Positions 16,777 through 26,500 are shown, numbered from the stretch's first letter. The stretch is 32,967 nt of DNA from Lapillicoccus sp. (GCF_025353065.1 NZ_JANXRJ010000318.1:1-32967), one strand, 5' to 3'. Notes: generated by a model from the sequence alone, not told the origin. A program made the numbers and translations.

Positions 16777-16785
16777 CGGCGTCTT

Positions 16786-16824
16786 GCGCGGCATACCGAT
16801 CGAGCCGCGCGGCATACCGGATCG
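16786..16824. repeat. direct repeat built on GCGCGGCATACC
   Basis: GCGCGGCATACCGATCG (16786-16802) and GCGCGGCATACCGGATCG (16807-16824) differ by one inserted base. They lie between the converging adenosyltransferase and DUF2550 genes and contain the 7-mer over-used across the window. Confidence 0.55.
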
Positions 16825-16838
16825 GGAAGAGGGTCCGC

Positions 16839-17276
16839 TCAGGCGACGTCGGCGTGCGAACCGGGCGGCGCGGCCTCGAGCCAGGACCGCAGCGCCGTGT
16901 AGTGCGGCGTCTGGAGCCCGAGGTCGAACTCCCGGTCGCCGTAGTAGCAGTGCACGCCCACCGCTTCGGGGAGCAGGTCGATCCGGTCACCGCCGACGAG
17001 CATGGTCGGCGCATCGAGGTCGAGGCTGTGGCGCTCCCACTCGTAGCGGGCCCGGAACGTCACCCCGAGGAGCGGGAACCACTCCAACCGGGTCGTCCCC
17101 AGCCGCAGCAGGCCGAGCCGCCAGCGGCTCGACTCCCGACGACGGAGCCCGCACAGGGTGAGCGCCGTGCCGGCGGCGATGACACGCCGACGGACGAAGA
17201 CCACCAGCAGCGCGACGACGGCACCGGCGACCAGCACACCGACGAGGACCTCGGCGGAGAGCAGGGCACCCGGCAT
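16839..17276 (-). CDS. DUF2550 membrane protein
   Basis: 145 residues. One N-terminal membrane helix at about residues 8-28 (AEVLVGVLVAGAVVALLVVF) is followed by RRR, so the rest is probably cytoplasmic. The soluble part has LCGLRRRESSRWRLGLLRLG, LEWFPLLGVTFRARYEW and ALRSWLEAAPPG. This is the DUF2550 family, found just downstream of atpC across actinobacteria; its role is unknown. ATG 17276 lies 13 nt after the atpC stop, so the two are probably cotranscribed. No good Shine-Dalgarno sequence is seen. Confidence 0.88.
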   Translation of the reverse strand: MPGALLSAEVLVGVLVAGAVVALLVVFVRRRVIAAGTALTLCGLRRRESSRWRLGLLRLGTTRLEWFPLLGVTFRARYEWERHSLDLDAPTMLVGGDRIDLLPEAVGVHCYYGDREFDLGLQTPHYTALRSWLEAAPPGSHADVA

Positions 17277-17289
17277 GAGTGGTGGTCCG

Positions 17290-17559
17290 TCAGGCCTTGG
17301 CCTCGGGCGTGCCCACGGAGTCGGCGACGATCGTCACACGGTCGTGGTCGACCGAGAGGAAGCCGCTGTCGATCGACGCGGTCTGCACGCCGTCGACCCC
17401 GTGGATGGTGACGTCGCCCGAGACGAGGACGCCCAGCACCGGTGTGTGGCCCGGCAGGATGCCCAGCTCACCCTCGATAGAGCGGGCCCGCACCATGGTG
17501 GCCTCACCCGACCAGACCTTGCGATCGGCAGCGACCAGCTCGACCTGAAGTTGACTCAC
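17290..17559 (-). CDS. atpC: F0F1 ATP synthase epsilon subunit
   Basis: 89 residues, the short form lacking most of the C-terminal helical arm. It belongs to the rotor stalk of F1 and regulates and couples ATP synthesis at the membrane. QLQVELVAADRKVWSGEATMV, GELGILPGHTPVLGVL and VDHDRVTIVADS are typical epsilon beta-barrel segments. The GTG start has GGAGG 5 nt upstream. In almost all bacteria atpC directly follows atpD, but upstream here is a 156-bp gap and then an aldo/keto reductase gene, with no trace of atpD. A -10-like TAGACT at 17590-17595 suggests that it now has its own promoter. DUF2550 follows as expected. Confidence 0.92.
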   Translation of the reverse strand: MSQLQVELVAADRKVWSGEATMVRARSIEGELGILPGHTPVLGVLVSGDVTIHGVDGVQTASIDSGFLSVDHDRVTIVADSVGTPEAKA

Positions 17560-17589
17560 GGCGTCCTCCGAACTCCCTAGGATCTGCGC

Positions 17590-17595
17590 AGTCTA
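17590..17595 (-). promoter_or_regulatory. candidate -10 element of atpC
   Basis: TAGACT on the minus strand would start transcription near 17583, about 24 nt before the atpC GTG, leaving room for its Shine-Dalgarno sequence. No clear -35 is seen. Confidence 0.4.
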
Positions 17596-17673
17596 TCGGG
17601 CGGCGACCACCCTCTCGACCAGCGCCCCGGGGCCGCCAACCTTGTTCTCGCGCCTGCCTGCGCGGTGGCCCGG

Positions 17674-17711
17674 CCGACCGGCATACCGCCCCCGCCGGTA
17701 TGCCGCGTCGG
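17674..17711 (-). terminator. terminator-like hairpin after the aldo/keto reductase
   Basis: CGGCATACCG (17679-17688) pairs with CGGTATGCCG (17696-17705), extended by CCGAC (17674-17678) with GTCGG (17707-17711) across one bulge: 15 bp in all. It begins 4 nt after the reductase stop. It is built from two opposed copies of the GTATGCC 7-mer and has no T-tract. Confidence 0.55.
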
Positions 17712-17715
17712 CACC

Positions 17716-18747
17716 TCAGCCGGCGTCCGGCACCTCACGCCGGCGCTGGTCGATGCCGAGCCGGCCGTAGGGGTAGTCGTCCATCGTCGGCGCGCTGACC
17801 GCCGTCAGCTTGTCCAGGGACTCCTGCGGCAGGACGAGATCGGCGGCGCCGAGGTTGTCGGCGAGCTGGGCGACGGTCCGGGCGCCGAGGATCACCGAGG
17901 TCACCGCGGGCTGGGCGGCCACCCACGCGAGTGCCACCTGCGCCATCGAGGCCCCCGACGCGTCGGCCACCTCGCGTACCGCGTCGACGACCTCCCACGT
18001 GCGCTGCTGGGCGTTGCGCGGGGCATACGCCTCCATGCCGCGCTCCGGGTCCTCACCGAGCCGCGACTCGCCGGTGGGCGCCGCGTCACGCTGATACTTC
18101 CCCGTCAGCCACCCGCCCGCGAGCGGTGACCACGGCAGCATCCCGAGCCCGGAGTCGAGGCACGCCGCCACCGTCTCGTGCTCGATGTCGCGCACCAGCA
18201 GGCTGTACTGCGGCTGGAGGGAGACGGGCGCCGTCCAGCCGTGCGCCCGCGCCGTCGCGGCGGCCTTGGCGACGTGCCAGCCGAGGTAGTTGGAGAAGCC
18301 GTAGTACGAGATCTTGCCGGCGGTGACGGCGTCGTCGAGGAAACGCAGGGTCTCCTCGATCGGGGTGACGGCGTCCCACGCGTGCATCTGGTAGAGGTCG
18401 ATGTGGTCGGTGCCGAGCCGAGTCAGCGAGGCGTCGAGCGCCGCCCGCAGGTGGCGGCGCGACAGCCCGACGTCGTTGGGCCCGTCGCCCATCGGGAAGC
18501 GGCCCTTCGTGGCGATGACGAGCTGCGCGGCCTCCGTCGGGTGCTTGGCGAGCCACCGCCCGATGATCTCCTCGGAGACCCCGCGGCTGTAGACGTCGGC
18601 CGTGTCGACGAGTGTCCCGCCGGCCGCGGCGAAGGCCTCGAGGATCTCCCCCGACGTCTCCTCGTCGGCCTCCGAGCCGAACGTCATGGTGCCGAGGGTC
18701 TGGGTCGAGACGACGGTGCCACTGGCGCCGAGGGTGCGGTACTTCAT
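17716..18747 (-). CDS. aldo/keto reductase
   Basis: 343-residue NADPH-dependent (beta/alpha)8 oxidoreductase, cytoplasmic. The catalytic tetrad is visible: Asp and Tyr in LVDTADVYSRG, Lys in VIATKGRF, His in LYQMHAWD. FSNYLGWHVAKA and SLQPQYSLLVRDIE follow, and VILGARTVAQLADNLGA binds the cofactor. It belongs to the general sugar/aldehyde reductase group. AGGAGG lies 5 nt before ATG 18747. It is 49 nt downstream of the ROK regulator on the same strand, so both are probably in one operon. A role in mannose or other sugar metabolism with the adjacent locus is likely but not shown by the sequence. A strong hairpin follows the stop. Confidence 0.9.
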   Translation of the reverse strand: MKYRTLGASGTVVSTQTLGTMTFGSEADEETSGEILEAFAAAGGTLVDTADVYSRGVSEEIIGRWLAKHPTEAAQLVIATKGRFPMGDGPNDVGLSRRHLRAALDASLTRLGTDHIDLYQMHAWDAVTPIEETLRFLDDAVTAGKISYYGFSNYLGWHVAKAAATARAHGWTAPVSLQPQYSLLVRDIEHETVAACLDSGLGMLPWSPLAGGWLTGKYQRDAAPTGESRLGEDPERGMEAYAPRNAQQRTWEVVDAVREVADASGASMAQVALAWVAAQPAVTSVILGARTVAQLADNLGAADLVLPQESLDKLTAVSAPTMDDYPYGRLGIDQRRREVPDAG

Positions 18748-18796
18748 CGGGTCCTCCTGGGGGTCGAGGGATGGGTGGGGATTTGGGCTGAACGGG

Positions 18797-19999
18797 TCAC
18801 GGCACGTCGGCGAGGAGGGCCGCGAGGTGCGGGGAGTAGCTGCTGTGCAGGACGAGGCTGGCCGCGCCGATCGCCGCGGCGTTCTCGCCGACGATGGTCG
18901 GGGTGACCTCCACCAGGCGCGCGCCGCGAGCCATGGCGTGAGCGTTGACGCGGGCCTGGACGGTCGCCGAGAAGGACACCGCGAGCCCCTGCAGCCCCCG
19001 CCCGCCGATGACGATGCGCGGCAGGTCGAGGAGGTTGACCAGACTGACGGTGGCGTCGGCCAGCCGGCTCGCCGCCTGATCCATCGCGCGGGTGACCCGT
19101 GGGTCACCGGCCGCGACAGCCCGGGCGAACTCGCTCCAGTCCTGCGGCCCGCCTGGGGGGAGGTCGTCCCCTCCCAGGTCGGCCCGGATCGCCGCGGGCG
19201 AGATGTAGGCCTCGAGGCACCCGCGGTTGCCGCAGTGGCACAGGCGCCCACGCACGTCGATCGAGACGTGCCCGAGCTCCCCGGCGTTGCCGCTGCTGCC
19301 GCGGAACACCTGGTCGGAGAGGATCAGGCCGCAGCCGACGCCGGTGCCGAGGTAGATGTAGGCGAAGCTGCCGGAACGGCTGGCGCCACCCACCCAGCGC
19401 TCCCCCATCGCGGCCGCGGTGGCGTCGTTGTCCAGGGTGACCGGTAGCCCCAGCCGAGCAGCGACGTTGTCGCGCAACGGGACGCGGCCCCAGCCGGGCA
19501 GGTTGGGCGGCCCGATCACCTCACCCCCGACCGCGTCGATCGCGCCGGGCGAGGCGATCCCGACCCCGACGACCGACTCCGGCGCGAGACCGGCGCGTCC
19601 GAGGGCGGACTCCACCGCTTTCACGAGGAGGGTGACGACCGAGGACGGTCGGCTCCCGGGGCGGGGGGTGCGGGTCGCCCGGGCGACGACGCGACCACCG
19701 AGGTCCACGACGACGCAGGTGACCTCGTGCGGGTCGAAGTGGACACCGACCGCGTGGTAGGCCGCCTCGTTGATCCGCAGCAGCGTCCGCGGCTTGCCCA
19801 TCAGCCCCTGCACCTGCCCGCTCTCGACGACGAGGTCCTCGTCGATGAGCCGCCGGACGATGTTCGACACCGTCTGAGGGGTGAGCCCGGTGCGCTTCGC
19901 CAGCTCCACCCGGCTCACGCCCTCGACCTCACGCACCGCGTCGAGGACGACCTTGCGGTTGTAGCTCCCGACCCGGGGGCCGTTGCTCCCTCTACGCAT
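18797..19999 (-). CDS. ROK-family transcriptional regulator
   Basis: 400 residues. An N-terminal winged helix at about residues 15-60 (SRVELAKRTGLTPQTVSNIV) precedes a ROK sugar-binding domain with VGVGIASPGAID, LDNDATAAAMGERW, YIYLGTGVGCGL, GNAGELGHVSID and the zinc motif CHCGNRGCLEAY. Such proteins usually repress sugar genes until a sugar or sugar phosphate binds. I chose ATG 19999 because AGGAGGTG is well placed before it. It is divergent from the ABC transporter / GH38 operon, so it very probably controls that operon and itself from the shared 239-bp gap. Whether the ROK domain still phosphorylates a sugar cannot be told. Confidence 0.9.
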   Translation of the reverse strand: MRRGSNGPRVGSYNRKVVLDAVREVEGVSRVELAKRTGLTPQTVSNIVRRLIDEDLVVESGQVQGLMGKPRTLLRINEAAYHAVGVHFDPHEVTCVVVDLGGRVVARATRTPRPGSRPSSVVTLLVKAVESALGRAGLAPESVVGVGIASPGAIDAVGGEVIGPPNLPGWGRVPLRDNVAARLGLPVTLDNDATAAAMGERWVGGASRSGSFAYIYLGTGVGCGLILSDQVFRGSSGNAGELGHVSIDVRGRLCHCGNRGCLEAYISPAAIRADLGGDDLPPGGPQDWSEFARAVAAGDPRVTRAMDQAASRLADATVSLVNLLDLPRIVIGGRGLQGLAVSFSATVQARVNAHAMARGARLVEVTPTIVGENAAAIGAASLVLHSSYSPHLAALLADVP

Positions 20000-20238
20000 G
20001 CGGCCCACCTCCTGGTCTCTCGCCGGGCGATCCTCGGAGCTCGTCGTCGAGCTCGCCGGGCCGGGTTTGCGGCGCCGAGACAAACACTATGCCTGATCGT
20101 GACGCTTGATGGGTTGACTTAGTAAAACCATTGGATCTACGTTGTTGGACGCTGAAGCATCGCCCCGCCGACGACGACGTCGATGGGTGGTCCGGATCCG
20201 GGCGTCGTCCCGGACCGCTGACACAGATGTGAATTCCG
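20000..20238. promoter_or_regulatory. divergent control region of the mannoside locus
   Basis: It holds a rightward promoter, TTGACT (20114-20119), 18 nt, TACGTT (20138-20143). An inverted repeat ATGGGTT (20109-20115), 9 nt, AAACCAT (20125-20131) overlaps the -35 with 6 of 7 pairs matching, so a repressor there would block transcription. Leftward, CATAGT (20091-20086) may be the -10 of the ROK gene. The stretch 20097-20145 is AT-richer than its surroundings. Binding by the ROK protein is inferred. Confidence 0.5.
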
Positions 20239-21600
20239 ATGCGAGGACGCACTTTCGGCGCCGGCCTGATTGCGGTCGGGCTGGGGCTCGCCGCCTGCAG
20301 CAGCGGTTCGAGCGGGGGCTCTGCCAGTGGGGGTGGGACCACCACGATCAAGGTGGCCTACCAGCAGTTCGGTGAGGGCAAGGTCATGGCCAACTTCCTG
20401 ACCTCGGTCAAGACGCAGTTCGAGGCGGCGAACCCGGGCAAGAAGATCGAGCTCCTGCCGATCGTCGCCTCCGAGAACGACTACTACACCAAGCTCGCGC
20501 TGATGCTCCGCTCCCCGCGGACGACGCCCGACCTCGTCTACGAAGACACCTTCCTGATCAACTCCGATATCCAGGCGGGCTACCTCAAGCCGCTCGACGA
20601 CTACCTCGCCTCATGGGCGGACTGGAGCCAGTTCGCCGCGACGGCCAAGGGCGCCGCGAAGGGGACCGACGGGAAGACCTACGGCGTCCCGGACGGCACC
20701 GACACTCGCGGACTCTGGTACAACAAGGCCGTCTTCGCCAAGGCCGGACTCCCGGCCGAATGGCAGCCGAAGACGTGGGACGACGTCCTCACCGCGGCTC
20801 GGGCCATCAAGACCAAGGTCCCCGACGCCGTGCCCCTCAACGACTACGCGAGCAAGGCCGCGGGCGAGGGGACCTCGATGCAGGGCTTCGAGATGCTCCT
20901 CTACGGCACCGCCAACCAGCTCTACGACGCCTCGAGCCAGAAGTGGGTGGTCGGCAGCAAGGGCTTCCTCGACTCCCTGAACTTCATCAAGACCGTCTAC
21001 GGCGAGAAGCTCGGCCCGTCGCCGCAGGACGCCACCGACGCCGCGCTCGGCAACAAGGTGACCCAGGAGTGGTTCCCCGCCAACAAGATCGGCATCGCCC
21101 TCGACGGGTCGTGGCTCCCCAACACGTGGCAGCCCACCGGCGCCAAGCCGTGGCCGCAGTGGGCGACGGCGCTCGGGCAGGCCGCCATGCCGACCCAGAC
21201 CGGCCAGGCGCCGGGCAAGGTCAGCCTCTCCGGCGGGTGGACCTGGGCGATCGCCTCGAAGTCGCCCAACGCCGACCTCGCGTGGAAGTTCATCCAGGCG
21301 CTGCAGACCCCGGCGAACGCGGCGAAGTATGCCGTGGAGGGTACCCAGATCGCGGTCCGCAGCGACGTGGCCGGTGACGCGACCTACACCACGGCCAACG
21401 CCAAGACCCCCGTCTTCACCGACGTCGTCTCGGTCACGAAGTACCGCCCGGCCTACCCGGAGTACCCCAAGATCTCCAACCAGATCCAGGTTGCCGCGGA
21501 GTCCGTGATGACGGGTCAGGAGACGCCGGAACAGGCTCAGAAGGCCTATGACGACGCGGTCAAGGGCATCGTCGGGAACGACAAGACCACGACGCAGTGA
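20239..21600 (+). CDS. sugar ABC transporter substrate-binding lipoprotein
   Basis: 453 residues. The signal peptide ends in the lipobox LAAC, with the lipidated Cys at residue 20, followed by a Ser/Gly-rich linker (SSGSSGGSASGGG). The mature part is a family-1 solute-binding fold (KVAYQQFGEGKVMANFL, SGGWTWAIASKSPNADLAWKFI). It is anchored outside the membrane and delivers sugar to the two permeases downstream. An in-frame TGA at 20230 rules out an earlier start; ATG 20239 has no clear Shine-Dalgarno sequence. The stop overlaps the next gene's GTG (GTGA). Because the operon also encodes a GH38 alpha-mannosidase and a GH76-type gene, the ligand is probably a manno-oligosaccharide or other alpha-mannoside; this is inference. 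Confidence 0.92.
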   Translation: MRGRTFGAGLIAVGLGLAACSSGSSGGSASGGGTTTIKVAYQQFGEGKVMANFLTSVKTQFEAANPGKKIELLPIVASENDYYTKLALMLRSPRTTPDLVYEDTFLINSDIQAGYLKPLDDYLASWADWSQFAATAKGAAKGTDGKTYGVPDGTDTRGLWYNKAVFAKAGLPAEWQPKTWDDVLTAARAIKTKVPDAVPLNDYASKAAGEGTSMQGFEMLLYGTANQLYDASSQKWVVGSKGFLDSLNFIKTVYGEKLGPSPQDATDAALGNKVTQEWFPANKIGIALDGSWLPNTWQPTGAKPWPQWATALGQAAMPTQTGQAPGKVSLSGGWTWAIASKSPNADLAWKFIQALQTPANAAKYAVEGTQIAVRSDVAGDATYTTANAKTPVFTDVVSVTKYRPAYPEYPKISNQIQVAAESVMTGQETPEQAQKAYDDAVKGIVGNDKTTTQ

Positions 21601-22508
21601 CGACTCTGACACCAGCACGCCGTCGCTCCACGGGCGACGCGGTGAAGCAGGCGGCTGGCCGGGGTGCCCCCCTCGTCCCGGCCACCGTCCTGCTCCTCGT
21701 CTTCCTCTTCGGCCCGATCCTGTGGTCGATCTACGCCGCCTTCACCAACACCTCCCTCAGCGGTGCCGGCGCGGCCCACTCCCAGTTCGTCGGCTTCGCC
21801 AACTTCACCAAGGCGTTCACCTCCAACGGTTTCCTCAACTCGGTCCTGCTCACGCTCTTCTTCACGCTGGTCTCCGCCGTGATCGGGCAGAACGCGCTCG
21901 GGCTCTCGCTCGCGCTGTGGATGCGACGGGCGGTGGCACCCGTCCGGGCGTTCGGCGGTGCCGTCGTCATCGGCGCCTGGGTGCTGCCCGAGGTCGTCGC
22001 CGGATACCTCTGGTATGCCTTCCTCGCCAAGGACGGCTCGCTCAACGCCGTCCTCGAGCGGGTCGGCCTGCACCCGCAGGACTGGCTGTTCAGCCTGCCC
22101 ATCCTCGCGGTCTCGATCGCCAACATCTGGCGCGGCACCGCGTTCTCGATGCTCGTCTACACCGCCGCCCTCTCCGACATCCCCCAGGAGATCGAGGAGG
22201 CCGCCGAGGTCGACGGAGCGACCGGGCGGCAGCGGCTCTTCCACATCACGCTGCCGATGATCCGGTCCTCGATCATGACCAACCTCATGCTCATCACGCT
22301 GCAGACCCTGTCGGTGTTCGGGCTCATCTTCACGATGACCCGAGGCGGTCCCGGCACCAAGTCCCAGACCCTGCCGCTCTACATGTACGAGCAGGCGTTC
22401 AGCTTCGGCGACCTCGGCTACGGAACGGCGATCGCGATCATGCTGCTCGTCGTCGGGTCCGTCTTCTCGCTGCTCTACCTGCGGATGCTCGCCCCGGAGA
22501 CAACATGA
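21597..22508 (+). CDS. sugar ABC transporter permease (MalF/UgpA type)
   Basis: 303 residues with six predicted membrane helices. The first is at about residues 26-48 (VPATVLLLVFLFGPILWSIY). Later ones include VLLTLFFTLVSAVIGQNALG and the final AIMLLVVGSVFSLLYLRM. The EAA loop that contacts the ATPase is visible as EIEEAAEVDGATGRQRLFHI. It starts with GTG 21597 inside the previous stop (GTGA overlap) and its own stop overlaps the next ATG (ATGA), so translation of the three transport genes is coupled. Confidence 0.92.
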   Translation: MTTLTPARRRSTGDAVKQAAGRGAPLVPATVLLLVFLFGPILWSIYAAFTNTSLSGAGAAHSQFVGFANFTKAFTSNGFLNSVLLTLFFTLVSAVIGQNALGLSLALWMRRAVAPVRAFGGAVVIGAWVLPEVVAGYLWYAFLAKDGSLNAVLERVGLHPQDWLFSLPILAVSIANIWRGTAFSMLVYTAALSDIPQEIEEAAEVDGATGRQRLFHITLPMIRSSIMTNLMLITLQTLSVFGLIFTMTRGGPGTKSQTLPLYMYEQAFSFGDLGYGTAIAIMLLVVGSVFSLLYLRMLAPETT

Positions 22509-23467
22509 CCGACCTCAACAACCGCGTCGGGGCGACCCCCCGGCAGCAGCCCGAGCAGCCTGTCGGAGCCGGCCGGCATACCGAGCCCGACCGCGTCCGT
22601 CCCCTCGAGCACACACCCGTCACCAAGGGGAGCACGACGCGGGTCCGCGGCCGGCTCGCGGGGGCGATCGTCGCCAACGGTGGCGTGCTCCTCATCGCCG
22701 CGGTCTTCATCATCCCGCTGCTCTGGGTGATCCTCGCGTCCTTCAACCGGACCGCCGGGCTCACGGTCTCGATCCCCGACCACTGGACCCTCGACAACTT
22801 CCGGGCGGTCCTCAACACCGACACCACCTACCGCCCGATGGCCAACGGCGTCATCCTCTGCGGCGGGGCCGCCGCTCTCACCATCGCCTGCGCGACCCTG
22901 GCGGGCTATGCCCTCTCCCGCTTCAAGACGAAGTACAAGCGCCCGTTCCTGCTGACCATCCTCTTCTCCACGGGCCTGCCGATCACGGCGATCATGGTCC
23001 CGGTCTACGGCCTCTTCGTGCAGCTCAACCTCATCGACACCATCTCGGGGACGATGCTGTTCATGGCGGCCACCGGGCTGCCGTTCGCGATCTGGCTGAT
23101 GAAGAACTTCATGGACAGCGTGCCGCTCACCCTCGAGGAGGCGGCCTGGACCGACGGCGCCTCGCGGATGCAGACCCTCTGGTACATCATCCTGCCGCTC
23201 ATGTGGCCGGGGATCTCGGTCGTCGCGATCTTCACCTTCGTGGGGATGTGGGGCAACTTCTTCGTGCCCTTCGTGCTGCTCCTCTCCCCCGACCAGCTGC
23301 CGGCGTCGGTGAGCATCTACACCTTCTTCAGCCAGTACGGCGAGGTCCAGTTCGGCCAGCTCGCGTCATACTCCCTCATCTACTCCTTCCCCGTCGTCGC
23401 GCTCTTCCTGTTCCTGTCCCGCAAGCTCGGTGGCGCCTTCGCCTTCGGTGGCGCCGTCAAGGGTTGA
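22505..23467 (+). CDS. sugar ABC transporter permease (MalG/UgpE type)
   Basis: 320 residues. A 50-residue hydrophilic Pro/Arg-rich N-terminus is longer than usual. It precedes six helices, beginning IVANGGVLLIAAVFIIPLLW. The EAA loop reads LEEAAWTDGASRMQTLWYI. The C-terminus GGAFAFGGAVKG is typical of MalG-like proteins. No ATP-binding subunit is encoded nearby; actinobacterial sugar transporters often share one ATPase (MsiK) encoded elsewhere. ATG 22505 overlaps the preceding stop. Confidence 0.92.
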   Translation: MTDLNNRVGATPRQQPEQPVGAGRHTEPDRVRPLEHTPVTKGSTTRVRGRLAGAIVANGGVLLIAAVFIIPLLWVILASFNRTAGLTVSIPDHWTLDNFRAVLNTDTTYRPMANGVILCGGAAALTIACATLAGYALSRFKTKYKRPFLLTILFSTGLPITAIMVPVYGLFVQLNLIDTISGTMLFMAATGLPFAIWLMKNFMDSVPLTLEEAAWTDGASRMQTLWYIILPLMWPGISVVAIFTFVGMWGNFFVPFVLLLSPDQLPASVSIYTFFSQYGEVQFGQLASYSLIYSFPVVALFLFLSRKLGGAFAFGGAVKG

Positions 23468-23518
23468 TTGCCGTTCCCTGAGTCACCACCACCCGCACGT
23501 TCGAGAGGATCTTCTTCC

Positions 23519-26500
23519 GTGATCGTCACTGCCCTCGAGGGCACCGACCTCTTCATCGGCACCGAGGTCGCCCCCCGACAGGTCGTCCGTGTCCACGTCT
23601 CCGACATCGCCCGAGAGGAGGGCGCCGCGCCACCGCGCATCGAGGTCGTGGGCGACGGTGTCACGACTTCCGAGCCGGGATCGCCTGTCGCGCAGGGGAG
23701 CTCGGAGCAGACCCTCGAGATCGGCATCACGGTGGACCCCTCCGCGGCGCCGGTGGGCTCGTCGGTCGCGGTGCGGGTCATGGTCGACGGCACCCCCGCG
23801 CTGTATGCCGATGGGTCACCGGCCGAGTCCGCCATCGACATCGCCGAGCCGGGCTGGACGATGCACATGGTCTCGCACTTCCACTACGACCCGGTGTGGT
23901 GGAACACCCAGGCGGCCTACACCAGCGAGTGGGACGTGCTCGACTTCGACGGGTCCCCGCGCGGCGACTTCCAGCAGTCCGGCTTCACCCTCGTCCAGGC
24001 CCACCTCGAGCTGGCCCGCCAGGACCCCGACTACTCCTTCGTGCTCGCCGAGGTCGACTACCTCAAGCCCTACTGGGACCTCTACCCCGAGGACCGTGCC
24101 ACGTTGAGGCGCCTCATGGACGAGGAGCGGCTCGAGCTGATGGGCGGCACGTGGAACGAGCCCAACAGCAACCTCACCGGCGCCGAGCTGACCATCCGCA
24201 ACGCGATCTACGGCATCGGCTTCCAGCGCGACATCCTGGGCGGTGACCCCCAGACCGCCTGGCAGCTCGACGTCTTCGGGCACGACCCGCAGTTCCCCGG
24301 CATCATGGCCGACGCCGGGCTGACCTCGTCCTCGTGGGCGCGCGGGCCCTTCCACCAGTGGGGTCCGATGCTCTCCGCGCCCGGCGGCGAGGCCGGCGAC
24401 GCCACGGTCATGCAGTTCCCGGCGGAGTTCGAGTGGCTCTCCCCCAGCGGGCGCGGGGTGCTCACGGCCTACATGGCCAACCACTACAGCTCGGGCTGGG
24501 ACATGGACTCCGCCCCGACGCTGGAGGCCGCGATGGCCGCGGCATACAAGGTCTTCAGCGGTCTGAAGCCCGTCGCCGCGACCCGCAACGTGCTGCTGCC
24601 GGTGGGCACCGACTACACCCCGCCCAACCGGTGGGTCACCCGCATCCACCGCGAGTGGAACGAGCGCTACGTCTGGCCGCGGTTCCGGTGCGCGCTCCCC
24701 CGCCACTTCTTCGCCGCGGTCCGCGCCGAGCTCGCCGAGCGGGGTATCGAGGCGTCGCCGCAGTCGCGCGACATGAACCCGATCTACACCGGCAAGGACG
24801 TCTCCTACATCGACACGAAGCAGGCCCAGCGCGAGGCCGAGGTCGTGCTCGCGGACGCCGAGAAGTGGGCGACGATCGCCTCCTTGCACGGCGCCGCCTA
24901 TCCCGACGACCTGCTCGACAAGGCCTGGCGCCAGCTGATCTACGGCGCCCACCACGACGGCATCACCGGCTCCGAGTCGGACCAGGTCTACCTCGACCTC
25001 CTCGCCGGGTGGCGTGAAGCGCGTGACCTGGCCCACGAGGCGCACGCCGGGGCGACCGATTTCCTCGCCGGGCTCGTGGGCGTCGAGACCCGCGGCTGGG
25101 CGCTCACCGTCTTCAACGCCCTCTCGTGGTCGCGCACCGACGTGCTCACCGTCACCGCCGACCTGTCGGCCATCCCGACGACCGGGCTGCGGCTGCGCGA
25201 CCTCACCGGCGACGAGGTGCCGTTCGTCCTCGAGCACGCGAGCCGAGCAGGTGACGGCAGCCTCGGCGAGGTCACCCTCCGACTGCTCGCCTCCGACGTG
25301 CCGAGCGTCGGGCACCGCACCTGGGTGCTCGAGCCCGCCGACACCCTGCCCGACGGCTCGACGTGGCAGGCGGCCGGCGGTGAGGAGATCAGCACGGAGG
25401 CCTACCGGGTCCGGGTCGACCCGGCGCGCGGCGGGGCACTGAGCGAGGTCACCGAGCTCGCCACCGGGCGTAGCCTGCTCGCCGACGGGTCGGTCGGCAA
25501 CGAGCTCGTCGTCTACGACGAGTACTCCGCCCACCCGGAGTTCCAGGAGGGCCCGTGGCACCTCGTGCCGAGCGGCACCTCGGTCGCCGCGGGGGCCTCG
25601 GCGGCGACGTCGGTCGTCATCGAGCAGTCCTCTCTCGGTTGGCGGCTCGTCGTCACCGGCACGGTAGGACCGGCGCGCTACACCCAGCGCACCAGCCTCT
25701 GGCACGGTGTCGACCGGGTCGACTTCACGACCTGGGTCGACGAGTGGACCGGCTCGGACCAGCTGCTGCGGGTGCGCTTCCCGATGCCGATCGAGGGCGC
25801 GCTGCCGGTCTGCGAGGTCGCCGACGCCGTGATCGGCCGCGGCTTCGGCTTCCCGGACGTCGACGTCGCCGACGCGCCGTGGACCCTCGACAACCCGGCC
25901 TACACCTGGTTCGGGCTGAGTGCGGCGGCCACGGTGCGCGTCAGCGACCCGGCGGCGCCGGGCACCGTCCGCACGCACGCGATCGGCGTCGCCGACATCG
26001 TCGTGCCGGTGGAGGAGCGCGGCGCGGAGCTGGCCAAGGAGCTCGTCGTCGCCCTCGTCCGGCTCGGCGTCACCGCGACGACCTCGTCCGCTGCCGGCCC
26101 GCGCTACGGCCTGCTCGACGTCGACTCCAACCTGCCCGACTTCCGGGTGGCGATCGGCTCGGCGGCCGACAACCCCTTCACGGCCGCGGTGCTCGAGCGC
26201 GCCGGCGAGGCGTATGCCGCCGAGGTCTCCGCCCAGCTGTCCGCCACCGGTCGTGCGCGGGTCTGGGTCCCGGGGGCGACACCGCTGCGCGACGTCTGGG
26301 TCCCCAACACCGACCTCACCGCGGCCGGTGCGCTGCCGGTGCTCGTCATCGCCGGCGCCGATGACGCCTCGCTGCACGCCGAGCTGTCCGCAGTGGTCGC
26401 CGAGCTCGCCTCCGGGAGTCTCACGGTCTCCCAGCCAGCCGCCTTCCACCCGAGCGGCGGCTTCGACGACCGGACCGTCGCGATCCTGAACCGAGGCATG

